Below, piece after piece: positions 1-12,600 of a stretch of 64,000 nt of DNA. The notes under the pieces are model-generated. The model was given only the letters and a program-made list of their open reading frames with translations, made no database searches and was not told the origin of the DNA. Position 1 is the first letter of the stretch. Every line of letters begins with the position of its first letter. A program made the translations under genes and the position numbers. Source of the DNA: an uncultured Paracoccaceae bacterium (GTDB lineage Bacteria; Pseudomonadota; Alphaproteobacteria; Rhodobacterales; Rhodobacteraceae); the NCBI GenBank assembly GCA_947494445.1, contig CANLVD010000013.1:1-64000 (forward strand), read 5' to 3'.

Positions 1-125
<125 letters not shown>

Positions 126-130
126 TCAGA

Positions 131-2248
131 TCAGGCGAATTTCGCCTGGATTTCTTCAGAGATGTTCTGCGGCACGCCATCGTAATGGTCGAACTGCATT
201 GTAAAGTTCGCGCGGCCCGAGGACATTGAACGCAGCGTGTTGATGTAGCCAAACATGTTGGCCAGCGGCACATGCGCGTTGATGGCGATTGCGTTGCCGC
301 GGGTTTCCTGACCCTGAACCTGCCCGCGACGGGAGGTAAGATCACCGATGATGCCGCCGGTGTATTCCTCAGGGGTCACAACCTCGACCTTCATGATCGG
401 CTCGAGCATCTTCGCACCCGCCTTGCGCATGCCTTCGCGCATGCACATACGTGCCGCGATCTCAAAGGCCAGAACGCTGGAGTCCACGTCGTGGAACTTA
501 CCGTCGACCAGAGCGACCTTGAAGTCGATCACGGGGAAGCCAGCCAGAGGGCCGCTGTCCATGACCGAGTTGATGCCCTTTTCCACGCCGGGGATGTATT
601 CCTTGGGAACGGCACCACCAACGATGCGGCTCTCGAAGGAGTAGCCTTCGCCGGGCTCTGTCGGAGTGATGATCAGCTTGACCTCACCGAACTGACCCGA
701 ACCACCGGACTGCTTCTTGTGGGTGTAGGAATGCTCGACCTCGTGAGAGATCGTTTCACGGTATGCCACCTGCGGCGCACCGATGTTGGCTTCCACCTTG
801 AACTCGCGCTTCAGACGATCCACCAGAATGTCGAGGTGAAGTTCGCCCATGCCCTTCATGATGGTCTGACCGCTTTCGATGTCGGTCTCGACCCGGAAAG
901 ACGGATCCTCGGCTGCCAGACGGGCCAGACCCTGAGACATCTTCTCCTGGTCGGCTTTGGTTTTTGGCTCCACGGCAATCTCAATCACTGGATCTGGGAA
1001 CGTCATGGTTTCAAGAACGACGGGCTGCTGAACGTCACACAGGGTGTCCCCTGTGGTGGTGTCCTTCAGACCGGCCAGCGCGATGATGTCGCCGGCGAAT
1101 GCCTCTTCGATCTCGTCACGCTTGATCGAGTGCATCATCATCATCCGGCCAACGCGCTCTTTCTTGCCCTTGGTGGAGTTCAGCATCGTGCCGCCCTTGG
1201 AGAGCGTGCCCGAATAGATCCGGGTGAAGGTCAGCGAACCGACAAACGGGTCGTTCATGATCTTGAACGCAAGACCCGAGAACGGCTGCTCATCGTCAGC
1301 AGACCGTGGAATGTCGCGTGTCTCTGTCTCGTCGCCTGGCTTGAAGCCCATGTATGGCTTCACGTCCAGCGGACCAGGCAGGAAGTCGATCACGGCGTTG
1401 AGGAGCGGTTGAACGCCTTTGTTCTTGAACGCGGAGCCTGCCAGCACAGGCACGAAGTCCATGGCCAGTGTGCCCTTGCGGATCAGCTTGCGCAGGGTGG
1501 CCGCATCTGGCTCATTGCCCTCAAGATAGGCTTCCATGGCGTCGTCGTCTTGCTCGACGGCCATTTCGATCATCTCGTTGCGCAGCTCTTCGGCTTTGTC
1601 CTTGAGGTCTGCACGGATCTCATTGTGCTCCCAGGACGCGCCCAGATCTTCGCCTTTCCAGACCCACTCCTGCATGGTGATCAGGTCAACGATGCCCTCA
1701 AGCTCGGTCTCGGCCCCAATGGGGATCTGAACGGGCATAGGGCGCGCACCGGTGCGATCTGCGATCATGCGAACGCAGTTGTAGAAATCTGCACCGATCT
1801 TATCCATCTTATTGACGAAGACGATCCGGGGCACGTGGTACCGGTCGGCCTGACGCCAGACGGTTTCTGTCTGGGGCTCGACGCCTGCGTTTGCATCGAG
1901 AACGCAAACAGCGCCATCAAGAACCGCCAGCGAACGCTCAACTTCAATGGTGAAGTCAACGTGGCCCGGGGTGTCGATGATGTTGAAGCGATGCTTCTCG
2001 GAGTCAGCGGTCTGGCCGTCTTCTGTCCGCTCCCAGAACGTGGTCGTCGCAGCGGACGTGATCGTGATGCCACGCTCCTGCTCCTGCTCCATCCAGTCCA
2101 TGGTGGCCGCACCATCATGCACTTCGCCGATGTTGTGCTCTTTGCCTGTGTAGAACAGGATCCGCTCGGTGCAGGTGGTCTTGCCTGCATCGATATGCGC
2201 CATGATCCCGAAGTTGCGGTACCGATTGAGAGGATATTCGCGTGCCAT
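131..2248 (-). CDS. fusA: Elongation factor G
   Basis: A 705-residue translocation GTPase, the normal length for bacterial EF-G. The protein starts [20 protein letters not shown] and carries the G1 motif AHIDAGKTT near residue 17, the DTPGHVDF G3 motif, and NKMDK as G4; domains II to V follow to the C-terminus. It drives tRNA and mRNA translocation on the ribosome and ribosome recycling with RRF. It lies 24 nt downstream of rpsG and 53 nt upstream of tuf in the same direction, as in the classical str operon, so co-transcription is expected. I see no anomaly. Confidence 0.98.
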   Translation of the reverse strand: MAREYPLNRYRNFGIMAHIDAGKTTCTERILFYTGKEHNIGEVHDGAATMDWMEQEQERGITITSAATTTFWERTEDGQTADSEKHRFNIIDTPGHVDFTIEVERSLAVLDGAVCVLDANAGVEPQTETVWRQADRYHVPRIVFVNKMDKIGADFYNCVRMIADRTGARPMPVQIPIGAETELEGIVDLITMQEWVWKGEDLGASWEHNEIRADLKDKAEELRNEMIEMAVEQDDDAMEAYLEGNEPDAATLRKLIRKGTLAMDFVPVLAGSAFKNKGVQPLLNAVIDFLPGPLDVKPYMGFKPGDETETRDIPRSADDEQPFSGLAFKIMNDPFVGSLTFTRIYSGTLSKGGTMLNSTKGKKERVGRMMMMHSIKRDEIEEAFAGDIIALAGLKDTTTGDTLCDVQQPVVLETMTFPDPVIEIAVEPKTKADQEKMSQGLARLAAEDPSFRVETDIESGQTIMKGMGELHLDILVDRLKREFKVEANIGAPQVAYRETISHEVEHSYTHKKQSGGSGQFGEVKLIITPTEPGEGYSFESRIVGGAVPKEYIPGVEKGINSVMDSGPLAGFPVIDFKVALVDGKFHDVDSSVLAFEIAARMCMREGMRKAGAKMLEPIMKVEVVTPEEYTGGIIGDLTSRRGQVQGQETRGNAIAINAHVPLANMFGYINTLRSMSSGRANFTMQFDHYDGVPQNISEEIQAKFA

Positions 2249-2272
2249 TGTGCTCGTCCTGATCTGTATGAT

Positions 2273-2755
<483 letters not shown>

Positions 2756-3127
2756 TTACTTCGGACGCTTGGCGCCGTATTTTGAACGACGCTGACGGCG
2801 GTCTTTGACGCCTTGCGTATCGAGGACACCGCGCAGGATGTGATAGCGAACGCCGGGAAGATCCTTCACACGACCACCACGGATCAGCACAACAGAGTGC
2901 TCCTGGAGGTTGTGGCTTTCACCGGGGATGTAGCTGATCACCTCGAAACCGTTGGTCAGGCGCACCTTGGCAACCTTCCGCATAGCGGAGTTCGGCTTTT
3001 TCGGCGTCGTTGTGTAGACGCGGGTGCACACGCCCCGCTTCTGGGGGCAGGCTTCCAAGTGCATGGACTTGGACCGCTTGACTTTGGGCTGCCGCGGGTT
3101 GCGGATCAGCTGTTGGATCGTTGGCAT
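2756..3127 (-). CDS. rpsL: 30S ribosomal protein S12
   Basis: A 123-residue protein starting [20 protein letters not shown]. The reading frame stays open 21 codons further upstream, but MPTIQQLIR is the universal S12 start, so I set the start at 3127. The decoding-centre loop TTPKKPNSA keeps Lys at the positions whose change gives streptomycin resistance, so the allele looks wild type. S12 lines the A site and monitors codon-anticodon pairing. It is the first gene of the str cluster; a good promoter candidate lies about 210 nt upstream. Confidence 0.97.
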   Translation of the reverse strand: MPTIQQLIRNPRQPKVKRSKSMHLEACPQKRGVCTRVYTTTPKKPNSAMRKVAKVRLTNGFEVISYIPGESHNLQEHSVVLIRGGRVKDLPGVRYHILRGVLDTQGVKDRRQRRSKYGAKRPK

Positions 3128-3453
3128 TCGGCTAAAACCCCGTCTTACCGTTTCTCGTTCATCGACAGCACCCCGAACCCGAAAGCTCAAAATGCCAAAA
3201 ATGCCGCGCCCGGGTCCCGAATTTATCGTCAGACCCGACGCGGCGAAATTCCAGAGGACTGAGAGCGCAAGGCCCTGAGTCGTGACCGCCAGTTTGTGGC
3301 TGTTCAGGAGGAACCCCTCCTAGAGCGCGCGGAAGGTATGATTCCATGACCCCGTTGTCAACCGGCAATTCAGGAAGCGTAAACACTGCCCTTGCTACTT
3401 GTCAGCAAGCCTGAAATTCTACTCGCCAACTGCATCTGGAGCCTGCCCCGTTT
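3128..3453. other. Divergent intergenic region between rpsL and the glycosyltransferase pair
   Basis: This 326-nt gap holds no convincing gene. It contains the promoter candidate for the minus-strand str operon (3333-3361), a roughly 200-nt 5' leader of rpsL, and a small hairpin in that leader (AGGAGG at 3306-3311 pairing with CCTCCT at 3316-3321). Open frames crossing it have no start signal and no family resemblance. I could not identify a promoter for the plus-strand gene at 3454. Confidence 0.7.
3333..3361 (-). promoter_or_regulatory. Sigma-70-type promoter of the str operon
   Basis: On the minus strand TTGACA (3361-3356) is followed after exactly 17 nt by TACCTT (3338-3333). The -35 is a perfect consensus match and the -10 keeps the conserved TA and final T. 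Transcription would start near 3326 and give an rpsL leader of about 200 nt. The promoter sits just beyond the start of the plus-strand glycosyltransferase gene, which suggests the str genes do not depend on read-through from rpoC. Predicted from sequence only. Confidence 0.65.
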
Positions 3454-4398
3454 ATGTCCCTGCCCGGCCCTATCTGCCTGATTGCAACCGTAAAAAACGA
3501 AGGGCCGTGGCTGCTGGAGTGGGTTGCGCATAACAAGGTTGTCGGCTTTGACCGTCAGGTGATCGCATATAACGACTGCGATGACCATACAGACGAGATC
3601 CTGGCGCGCCTGGCAGCTCTCGGGATGGTCACCACTTTCGAAAATCTGCCACCTTACACACACAGCATTCAAGGTGATGCTTACGCCCGCGCGCGAGCGC
3701 TTGACGAGGTCAAAACGGCTGAATGGGTGATGGCGCTTGATGGGGATGAATTCCTCAACATCCACATCGGAACCGGTCATCTGCACGATCTGATCCTCAA
3801 CCAGAAAGATCCAGCGGAGGGCATCATCGTCAACTGGCGTGTTTTTGGCGACAGCCACCACACGATGTGGGAAGACAAACCGGTTTGCGAGACCTTCACT
3901 CTGGCCGCGGCTGAAGACACCCATCGCGCGCAGCCAAAGACCCTGTTTCGCAACCATGCGGATTTCGAACAATTCACGCCTCATGGTCCCTGGAACGGTC
4001 CGGACTGGCCAAAGGCGCGCAAACATGTGGTGCGCACGGCCAATGGGGTCTGGTTGAGGGGCGACAGTTTCGGGATGGAAAAGCCCATTCAATATATCCG
4101 GCAGTCGAAAATCTCCTGGAAAACGGCGCAGATCAATCACTACATCCTGAAGACGCGCGATGTCTTTGACCTCAAGAAATCCCGTGGCCGGGCAGTTGCC
4201 ACCGAAGGCGCACGGCACACCAGGCGATTGTGGGACCGGATGAACCTCAATCAGGTCGAGGACACCAGCATCTCGCGCTACCGTTTGCGGCGAAATGCCA
4301 TTCTGGCGGACCTTATGGCCGATCCAGAATTAGGCAAACTGCACCGGGCTGCGTGCGACGTGTTGCGCGGAAAGCTGGCGCGGGATCCGGTCGCATGA
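3454..4398 (+). CDS. Glycosyltransferase family 2-like protein (first of tandem pair)
   Basis: A 314-residue protein. The N-terminal fold reads CLIATVKNEGPWLLEWVAH, with NDCDD near residue 40 and the acidic metal/nucleotide-sugar motif ALDGDEFLN at about 94-102, the pattern of the Glyco_tranf_2_4 (PF13704-like) group of GT-A enzymes. No signal peptide or membrane helix is apparent. The acceptor is unknown; relatives often act on surface polysaccharide. The stop codon overlaps the ATG of the next gene (ATGA), so the two are translationally coupled. The pair is transcribed opposite to the flanking rpoC and rpsL genes. Confidence 0.75.
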   Translation: MSLPGPICLIATVKNEGPWLLEWVAHNKVVGFDRQVIAYNDCDDHTDEILARLAALGMVTTFENLPPYTHSIQGDAYARARALDEVKTAEWVMALDGDEFLNIHIGTGHLHDLILNQKDPAEGIIVNWRVFGDSHHTMWEDKPVCETFTLAAAEDTHRAQPKTLFRNHADFEQFTPHGPWNGPDWPKARKHVVRTANGVWLRGDSFGMEKPIQYIRQSKISWKTAQINHYILKTRDVFDLKKSRGRAVATEGARHTRRLWDRMNLNQVEDTSISRYRLRRNAILADLMADPELGKLHRAACDVLRGKLARDPVA

Positions 4399-5351
4399 CA
4401 TTGCCAAGTGTCTGTCTGCTGGCCACAGTCAAGAATGAGGGGCCATGGCTGCTGGAATGGGTGGCACACCACCGGGCCATCGGTTTCGATCCGATCATCG
4501 TGGCCTCAAACGATTGCGACGACGGGACTGACCTGATGCTGGAGCGGCTTCAGGAAATGGGCGAGGTGATACACGTCCCGAACCCGCCGCCCTATGAAAG
4601 CTCGGTGCAGGAGACCGCATATGCCCGCGCCCGCGCCCTGCCCGCCTTGCAGGCTGCCGATTGGGTGATGGTTCTGGATGCAGATGAATTCCTCAACGTG
4701 CATGTTGGCAATCGCTCGGTTCACTCACTGATTTCAAGCCTCTCGGACAAGACCGAGGCAGTGGTGGTCACATGGCGCAATTTCGGTGATGCGGAAAGAG
4801 TGCTTTGGGAAGATGGTGAGGTTTGCGCGCAATTCACTCGGGCACAGGACCAGCCAAACCGACATTCAGGCTTCAAAGTGCTGTTTCGCGATCAGCATCT
4901 CTATGACCGTCTCTGGGTGCATGGGCCATGGTCCGACGAAGGCTCTGACGGCAAGCAGGACGCGGTGATCCGCACGGCGGCAGGTAAGTGGATCCGCCGT
5001 TCGCTGTTTCGCACGGCGCGTCCGAAATCCACCCTGCACGCCAACAAGCAAAGCTGGGTCGGCGCGCAGATCAATCATTACGCGGTCAAGACACGTGATG
5101 TATTCGGGCTCAAGCGCTATCGTGGACGCGGTGGCAAATTGCAGGGCATTCGCCACAACGGCAATTTCTTCAACAATATGAACAGCAACAAAACCGAAGA
5201 CCTGAGCATTCAGGAAACGGAGGAGGCGCGCAGGGAAAAACTGGCGTCCTACCGGGCTGATGAAATGCTGGATGCGCTGCACCAGAGTGCCTGCAAGGAG
5301 CTGGTGCGAAAACTGCGGCACCACGGGTTCTGGCCGAAACAATCTGGCTGA
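4395..5351 (+). CDS. Glycosyltransferase family 2-like protein (second of tandem pair)
   Basis: A 318-residue paralogue of the preceding gene: both share ATVKNEGPWLLEWVAH, the ND-CDD motif, the acidic motif (here VLDADEFLN, about residues 93-101) and the C-terminal QINHY-KTRDVF-LK-RGR block. The open frame extends upstream inside the first gene, but the ATG at 4395 overlapping the previous stop as ATGA is the natural start. It presumably arose by tandem duplication, and the two copies have diverged substantially, so distinct acceptors are possible. A strong bidirectional terminator follows directly. Confidence 0.75.
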   Translation: MTLPSVCLLATVKNEGPWLLEWVAHHRAIGFDPIIVASNDCDDGTDLMLERLQEMGEVIHVPNPPPYESSVQETAYARARALPALQAADWVMVLDADEFLNVHVGNRSVHSLISSLSDKTEAVVVTWRNFGDAERVLWEDGEVCAQFTRAQDQPNRHSGFKVLFRDQHLYDRLWVHGPWSDEGSDGKQDAVIRTAAGKWIRRSLFRTARPKSTLHANKQSWVGAQINHYAVKTRDVFGLKRYRGRGGKLQGIRHNGNFFNNMNSNKTEDLSIQETEEARREKLASYRADEMLDALHQSACKELVRKLRHHGFWPKQSG

Positions 5352-5357
5352 TACGAA

Positions 5358-5385
5358 AAAAGCCCGGCACAATGGCCGGGCTTTT
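5358..5385. terminator. Bidirectional rho-independent terminator between the glycosyltransferase pair and rpoC
   Basis: An 11-bp stem, AAAAGCCCGGC (5358-5368) pairing with GCCGGGCTTTT (5375-5385), closes a 6-nt loop. It has a T-run on the plus strand and an A-run at the other side that becomes a T-run on the minus strand. It therefore can end both the plus-strand glycosyltransferase transcript and the minus-strand rpoBC transcript, which stops coding at 5408. Confidence 0.85.
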
Positions 5386-5407
5386 GTTGGTCTATCGGCA
5401 GGTTGCC

Positions 5408-8400
5408 TTACTCGGCAACGGGATCCGCGAGATTGTCAAAAGGCACTTCTTCAGGTGCTTCAAGGGCCGCAACAGCCTCGACCTGACGCTCTTCAAGGAT
5501 CTTCGCGTCCCGCGTTGCCGCGATCCGCTTGATGTCATGGGTTGCCCCACCGGTCCCGGCTGGGATCAGACGGCCAACGATGACGTTCTCCTTGAGACCG
5601 ATCAGACGATCGCGCTTGCCCTGGGTCGCAGCCTCGGTCAGCACGCGTGTGGTTTCCTGGAACGACGCTGCCGAGATGAACGAGCGGGTCTGCAAGGACG
5701 CCTTGGTGATGCCCAAGAGGATCGGGCCACCTTTGGCAGGATCGCGACCCTCGGCAACCGCCTTGGCATTCGCCTCGTCAAACTCGGCCTTATCGACTTG
5801 CTCGCCCTTCAGAAGGATTGTTCCGCCACTGTCGGAAATCTCCCACTTCTGGAGCATCTGGCGCACAATCACTTCGATATGCTTGTCGTTGATCTTCACG
5901 CCCTGCAGACGATAGACGTCCTGAACTTCGTCGATCAGATAGTCCGCCAGCGCCTCGACACCCAGAATTTGCAGGATGTCATGGGGGGCCGGGTTGCCGT
6001 CCATCAGGTACTCGCCCTTCTGGATGAAATCGCCCTCTTGCACAGGGATGTGCTTGCCCTTTGGCACCATGTACTCGACCGGATCCGCACCTTCTTCGGT
6101 GGGGACAATCGAGATGCGACGCTTGTTCTTGTAGTCCTTGCCAAAGTGCACGTGACCATCAATCTCGGCGATGATCGCGTGATCCTTCGGACGACGAGCC
6201 TCGAACAATTCGGCCACACGTGGCAGACCACCGGTGATGTCCTTGGTCTTGGCGCCCTCGCGCGGAATACGTGCAAGCACGTCACCGGCTTTGACGTCCT
6301 GACCATCCTCGACCGACAGAATGGCATCCACGGACATCGCATGTGTCTCTGGGTTGCCGTTCTCAAGCCGCACGGGCTCACCGGTCTTGGGGTCCATCAC
6401 GATGATCTCAGGCTTCAACTCGTTGCCTTTCGGCGCTGCACGCCAATCGGTCACGATCTTCTGGCTGATGCCTGTTGCATCATCGGTCTCATCCCGGATC
6501 GAGATGCCTGCGGTCAGATCCACAAACTTGGCCACACCGTCTTTCTCGGCGATGATCGGCAATGTGTATGGATCCCACTCGAAGAGCTTGTCGCCACGGG
6601 CCACTTTCGCGCCCTCTTTGACGAGGATCTTCGAGCCATAGGACATCTTGTAGGACGCACGCTCGACATCGTGTTCATCAACGATGGCAATCTCCATGTT
6701 CCGCGCCATGGCGATCTGCTCGCCATCTGCGTTTTTCAGAACATTGGAGCCCTTGAAGACAACTTTGCCTTCATGGCTGGCTTCCTGGAACGACTGCGAG
6801 CCACCTTGCGCGATGCCGCCGATGTGGAAGGTCCGCATGGTCAGCTGTGTGCCCGGCTCCCCGATGGACTGCGCGGCGATGATGCCGACAGCCTCGCCCG
6901 GGTTCACGCGGGTGCCGCGTGCCAAGTCACGACCGTAGCAGGTCGCACAGATGCCATCCTCGGCTTCACAGGTCAGCGGCGAACGGATCAGGAAGGACTG
7001 AACACCCGCAGCTTCGATCTGGTCAGCCATACGCTCGTCGATCAGATCGCCACGCTTGGCCAGCACGATCTCGCCTGCCGGATCAAGCACGTCCTCGGCA
7101 CAGACACGGCCCAGAATGCGCTCGCTGAGCGAGGCAACGATCTCACCGTCATTGACCGCAGCAGAGGCCGTGATCGACCGGTCGGTTTCACAATCGTCGA
7201 TCTTGACGATGCAATCCTGAGCCACATCCACCAGACGACGGGTAAGATAGCCTGAGTTCGCGGTTTTAAGCGCCGTATCGGCCAGACCTTTACGGGCACC
7301 GTGGGTAGAGTTGAAGTACTCCAGAACGGTCAGACCCTCTTTAAAGTTCGAGATGATCGGTGTCTCGATGATCTCGCCCGACGGCTTGGCCATCAGACCG
7401 CGCATCCCGCCAAGCTGTTTCATCTGAGCAGGCGAACCACGCGCACCGGAATGCGACATCATGTAGACCGAGTTGGGCTCCATCTGCGCGCCCGCATCAT
7501 CTACACGCATGGCTGAGATGTCGCCCATCATGGCATCGGCCACAACGTCCGAACACTTCGACCAGGCATCGACCACCTTGTTGTACTTCTCGCCCTGAGT
7601 GATCAGGCCGTCCATGTACTGCTGCTCGAACTCCTTGACCTGATCGCGGGTGTCGCCGACCAGTTTCCATTTGGCGTCAGGAATGACCATGTCATCCTTG
7701 CCAAACGAAATTCCGGCCTTGAACGCCTCGCGGAAACCAAGCGTCATGATCTGGTCGCAGAAGATCACGCTCTCCTTCTGGCCACAGTGGCGGTAGACCG
7801 TATCGATCACCTCGCCAACCTCCTTCTTGCGCAGAAGACGGTTTACGATCTCAAACGGGGCCTTGTGGTTCAGAGGCAGGAGGCCACCCAGACGCAGACG
7901 GCCCGGCGTGGTCTCGACACGGGTCATGTAGGATTGACCCTCTTCGTCAATCTGCTCGATCCGTGCGGTGATCTTGGCGTGCAGATGCACAAGACCGGCC
8001 TCAAGCGCGTGATCCACCTCTTCGATGGACCCAAACACCATGCCTTCACCCTTCATCCCGTCGCGGGCGAGCGAGATGTAGTAAAGGCCAAGGATCATAT
8101 CCTGCGATGGCACGATGATCGGCTTGCCGTTTGCCGGTGACAGAACGTTGTTCGTCGACATCATCAGAACACGGGCTTCAAGCTGTGCTTCAAGGCTCAG
8201 CGGCACGTGAACGGCCATCTGGTCCCCGTCAAAGTCAGCGTTAAAGGCCGAACACACAAGCGGGTGCAACTGGATGGCCTTGCCTTCGATCAGCACAGGC
8301 TCAAAAGCCTGAATGCCGAGACGGTGCAGGGTCGGCGCACGGTTGAGAAGCACAGGATGCTCGCGGATCACCTCATCCAGAATGTCCCAAACCTCGGGAC

Positions 8401-9622
8401 GCTCTTTCTCAACCAGTTTCTTGGCTTGCTTCACGGTCGAGGACAGACCCTTCGCGTCGAGACGCGAGTAGATGAACGGCTTGAACAGCTCCAGCGCCAT
8501 CTTCTTGGGCAGACCGCATTGGTGCAGCTTCAGTTCCGGTCCGGTAACGATCACAGAACGGCCCGAGAAATCCACACGTTTCCCCAGAAGGTTCTGACGG
8601 AAGCGGCCCTGCTTGCCTTTCAGCATGTCTGACAGCGATTTCAGCGGGCGCTTGTTGGCACCTGTGATCACGCGGCCACGACGGCCATTGTCAAAGAGCG
8701 CATCCACAGCTTCTTGCAGCATCCGCTTCTCGTTGCGCACGATGATATCGGGTGCGCGCAGCTCGATCAGACGCTTGAGACGGTTGTTCCGGTTGATCAC
8801 ACGACGATAGAGATCGTTGAGATCCGATGTCGCAAAGCGGCCACCATCAAGCGGCACCAGCGGGCGCAGCTCGGGCGGGATCACAGGAACCACAGTCAGG
8901 ATCATCCACTCGGGACGGTTGCCGCTTTCGCGGAACGCCTCGACCAGTTTCAGACGCTTGATGATCTTCTTGGGCTTCAGCTCGCCAGTTGCTTCAGCCA
9001 GATCAGCGCGCAGCTGCTCGGCTTCGGCATCCAGATCGATGGCTGCCAGCATCTCGCGGATGGCCTCGGCACCGATACCGGCGGTGAAAGCATCTGCACC
9101 GTACTGATCCTCGGCATCCATGAACTCTTCCTCGGTCATCAACTGACCATGGGTGAGATCGGTGAGGCCCGGCTCGATCACGACATACTGCTCAAAGTAC
9201 AGGATCCGCTCCAGATCACGAAGCGTCATGTCCAGCATCAGACCGATGCGCGATGGCAGCGATTTCAGGAACCAGATATGCGCGACAGGAGCCGCAAGCT
9301 CGATGTGGCCCATGCGCTCACGACGGACCTTTTGCAGCGTGACTTCCACACCGCATTTCTCGCAGGTCACGCCGCGATACTTCATCCGCTTGTATTTGCC
9401 GCACAGACACTCGTAATCCTTGATAGGGCCAAAGATCCGGGCGCAGAACAGGCCGTCACGCTCGGGCTTGAACGTCCGGTAGTTGATGGTCTCAGGCTTT
9501 TTGATCTCGCCATAGGACCACGACAGGATGCGCTCGGGCGATGCCAGAGAGATCCGGATCTCGTCAAAAGTCTTCAGCGGCTGGACCGGGTTGAACGGGT
9601 TGTTCATCACTTCTTGGTTCAT
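5408..9622 (-). CDS. rpoC: DNA-directed RNA polymerase subunit beta'
   Basis: A 1404-residue catalytic subunit starting [20 protein letters not shown]. The zinc-binding motif [20 protein letters not shown] lies near residue 70, the absolutely conserved [12 protein letters not shown] Mg-binding loop sits near residue 460, and the trigger loop region and the second zinc site ([15 protein letters not shown]) follow. Length fits alphaproteobacteria. It lies 47 nt downstream of rpoB and closes the operon before the shared terminator at 5358-5385. No irregularity seen. Confidence 0.98.
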   Translation of the reverse strand: MNQEVMNNPFNPVQPLKTFDEIRISLASPERILSWSYGEIKKPETINYRTFKPERDGLFCARIFGPIKDYECLCGKYKRMKYRGVTCEKCGVEVTLQKVRRERMGHIELAAPVAHIWFLKSLPSRIGLMLDMTLRDLERILYFEQYVVIEPGLTDLTHGQLMTEEEFMDAEDQYGADAFTAGIGAEAIREMLAAIDLDAEAEQLRADLAEATGELKPKKIIKRLKLVEAFRESGNRPEWMILTVVPVIPPELRPLVPLDGGRFATSDLNDLYRRVINRNNRLKRLIELRAPDIIVRNEKRMLQEAVDALFDNGRRGRVITGANKRPLKSLSDMLKGKQGRFRQNLLGKRVDFSGRSVIVTGPELKLHQCGLPKKMALELFKPFIYSRLDAKGLSSTVKQAKKLVEKERPEVWDILDEVIREHPVLLNRAPTLHRLGIQAFEPVLIEGKAIQLHPLVCSAFNADFDGDQMAVHVPLSLEAQLEARVLMMSTNNVLSPANGKPIIVPSQDMILGLYYISLARDGMKGEGMVFGSIEEVDHALEAGLVHLHAKITARIEQIDEEGQSYMTRVETTPGRLRLGGLLPLNHKAPFEIVNRLLRKKEVGEVIDTVYRHCGQKESVIFCDQIMTLGFREAFKAGISFGKDDMVIPDAKWKLVGDTRDQVKEFEQQYMDGLITQGEKYNKVVDAWSKCSDVVADAMMGDISAMRVDDAGAQMEPNSVYMMSHSGARGSPAQMKQLGGMRGLMAKPSGEIIETPIISNFKEGLTVLEYFNSTHGARKGLADTALKTANSGYLTRRLVDVAQDCIVKIDDCETDRSITASAAVNDGEIVASLSERILGRVCAEDVLDPAGEIVLAKRGDLIDERMADQIEAAGVQSFLIRSPLTCEAEDGICATCYGRDLARGTRVNPGEAVGIIAAQSIGEPGTQLTMRTFHIGGIAQGGSQSFQEASHEGKVVFKGSNVLKNADGEQIAMARNMEIAIVDEHDVERASYKMSYGSKILVKEGAKVARGDKLFEWDPYTLPIIAEKDGVAKFVDLTAGISIRDETDDATGISQKIVTDWRAAPKGNELKPEIIVMDPKTGEPVRLENGNPETHAMSVDAILSVEDGQDVKAGDVLARIPREGAKTKDITGGLPRVAELFEARRPKDHAIIAEIDGHVHFGKDYKNKRRISIVPTEEGADPVEYMVPKGKHIPVQEGDFIQKGEYLMDGNPAPHDILQILGVEALADYLIDEVQDVYRLQGVKINDKHIEVIVRQMLQKWEISDSGGTILLKGEQVDKAEFDEANAKAVAEGRDPAKGGPILLGITKASLQTRSFISAASFQETTRVLTEAATQGKRDRLIGLKENVIVGRLIPAGTGGATHDIKRIAATRDAKILEERQVEAVAALEAPEEVPFDNLADPVAE

Positions 9623-9669
9623 TTTGTAACCTTTCAGTTAGAGAGTGGGGAGGAAGGCGCGGCTGCGCC

Positions 9670-12600
9670 TCACTCCTGCTCTTCCGCGTCCAGCAACTCG
9701 ACGTTCAGGCCGAGCGAGCGGATTTCCTTGACAAGCACGTTGAAGCTTTCAGGCACACCGGCCTCAAAGTTGTCTTCGCCCTTCACGATGCTCTCGTAGA
9801 CCTTGGTCCGGCCGGCAACGTCATCGGATTTCACCGTCAACATCTCCTGCAGGGTATAGGCGGCGCCATAGGCCTCCAGTGCCCAGACCTCCATCTCCCC
9901 GAAGCGCTGACCACCGAACTGGGCCTTACCGCCCAGCGGCTGCTGGGTCACAAGGCTGTATGGGCCGGTGGAACGGGCGTGGATCTTGTCATCAACGAGG
10001 TGGTGCAGCTTGAGGATGTATTTCATCCCCACGGTCACTTGCCGTGCAAACTGCTCACCGGTGCGTCCATCGAAGAGGGTCGATTGACCGCTCTCGTCCA
10101 GCCCTGCCCGGCGCAGCGCATCGTTTACGTCGGCTTCCTTGGCACCATCGAAGACAGGCGTTGCGATCGGCACACCGATGCCCACGTTTCCAGCTGCTTC
10201 CAGCAACTGGTCCTGCGTCATATCGGCGATGGCTTCCTCATAAAGGTCGTCACCATAGGCAATCCGCATCGCGTCACGCACAGGCGTCATGTCGCCAGCA
10301 CGGCGGTAGACTTTCAGCGCTTCCGCAATGCTTTCGCCAAGGTTGCGTGCTGCCCAACCCATGTGGGTTTCAAGGATCTGCCCGACGTTCATGCGGCTGG
10401 GAACACCAAGTGGGTTCAGAACCACATCGACAGGCGTCCCGTTTGCCAGGAATGGCATGTCTTCCTCGGGCACCACCTTCGAGATCACACCCTTGTTGCC
10501 GTGACGACCGGCCATCTTGTCGCCTGGCTGAAGCTTGCGCTTCACGGCGATGAAGACCTTGACCATTTTCATCACGCCCGGAGGCAGATCGTCGCCGCGG
10601 CGAACCTTCTCGACCTTGTCCTCGAACCGGCGATCAAGCGCTTTCTTCTGGATCTCGTATTGGGCGTTCAGCGCTTCAACGGATGAAGCTTCCGCATCAT
10701 CACCAAGCGCCAGCTGCCACCACTGGCCACGGCTCAGCGTGTCCAGAAGATCCTCATTAATCTCGGAGCCGGACTTGACGCCCTTTGGCCCTTTGACGGC
10801 GGTTTTGCCAAGGATCAGCGACTTGAGACGCGCGTAGATGTTGCGGTCCAGAATGGCCAGCTCGTCGTCCCGGTCGCGGGCCAGACGCTCAACTTCTTCG
10901 CGCTCGATCTGCAACGCACGTTCGTCTTTCTCGACGCCATGACGGTTGAAGACCCGCACCTCGACGACTGTCCCGAAATCACCGGGCGGGAGACGCAGGG
11001 AGGTATCGCGAACATCTGATGCCTTCTCACCGAAGATGGCGCGCAGAAGCTTTTCTTCCGGCGTCATCGGGCTTTCACCCTTCGGTGTGATCTTGCCCAC
11101 CAGAATGTCCGAAGGTCCGACTTCGGCACCAATGTAGACAATGCCTGCTTCGTCGAGATTGCGCAGCGCTTCCTCGCCCACGTTGGGGATGTCGCGAGTG
11201 ATCTCTTCAGGGCCAAGCTTGGTGTCGCGGGCGGCCACTTCGAACTCTTCGATGTGGATCGAGGTGAAGACGTCGTCTTTCACGATTCGCTCGGAGATGA
11301 GGATCGAATCCTCGTAGTTGTAGCCATTCCACGGCATGAACGCGACGAGCACGTTCTTGCCAAGCGCCAGTTCACCCAGATCGGTCGACGGACCGTCTGC
11401 GATCACCTCGCCCTTGGTCACCGTGTCGCCAACCTTCACCAAGGGGCGCTGGTTGATACAGGTGTTCTGGTTGGAGCGCTGGAATTTGCGCAGACGGTAG
11501 ATGTCCACGCCAGGATCGCCCGGCGCCAGATCTTCGGTGGCCCGGATCACGATCCGCATCGCATCAACCTGATCGATGATGCCGGCACGGTGTGCCGTGA
11601 TCGCAGCCCCACTGTCGCGCGCCACGATCTCTTCGATACCGGTGCCCACGAATGGTGCTTCGGCCCGCAGAAGCGGCACAGCCTGACGCTGCATGTTCGA
11701 GCCCATGAGCGCGCGGTTCGCATCGTCATTCTCAAGGAACGGGATGAGCGAGGCAGCAACGGACACCAACTGCTTGGGCGAGACGTCGATCAGATCGACA
11801 TTCTCAGGCGCATTCAGCATGTATTCGCCGGATTTCCGGGTCGAGACGAGGTCGTTCTTGAACTTGCCCTTCTCATCAAGCTGCGCGTTGGCCTGAGCGA
11901 CCGTGTAGCGCATCTCTTCCGTGGCGGACATGTACTGCACATCGTCAGTCACTTGGCTGTCGATCACCTTGCGGTAAGGTGTTTCGATGAAGCCATACTT
12001 GTTCACGCGTGCAAACGACGCGAGCGAGTTGATCAGGCCGATGTTCGGGCCTTCCGGTGTCTCAATCGGGCACATCCGACCGTAGTGGGTCGGGTGCACG
12101 TCGCGCACCTCAAAGCCTGCACGTTCGCGGGTCAGACCGCCCGGGCCAAGCGCCGAGAGACGGCGTTTGTGAGTGACCTCGGACAACGGGTTGGTCTGGT
12201 CCATGAACTGGCTGAGCTGGGACGAGCCAAAGAACTCGCGCACAGCGGCCGCGGCTGGTTTCGCGTTGATCAGATCCTGCGGCATCACCGTGTCGATCTC
12301 GACCGATGACATCCGCTCCTTGATCGCGCGTTCCATGCGCAGAAGGCCGACGCGGTACTGGTTTTCCATCAACTCGCCGACTGAGCGCACACGACGATTG
12401 CCCAAATGGTCAATATCGTCGATGTCGCCACGCCCGTCGCGCAGATCAACCAGCGCACGGATCACGGCAATGATGTCTTCATTGTTGAGCGTGCGCATCG
12501 TGTCAGGTACGTCCAGTTCAAGACGCATGTTCATCTTGACCCGGCCAACGGCGGACAGATCATAACGCTCGCTGTCAAAGAACAGGCTGTCGAACAGAGT

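Noticed and set aside
3128-3190. Extended 144-residue S12 start at 3190
   Set aside because: The extra 21 codons are unlike any S12 N-terminus; MPTIQQLIR at 3127 is the family start.
5372-7255. A 627-codon plus-strand open frame opposite rpoC
   Set aside because: Shadow of rpoC; no ribosome binding site, no recognisable domain, and it would begin inside the bidirectional terminator region.
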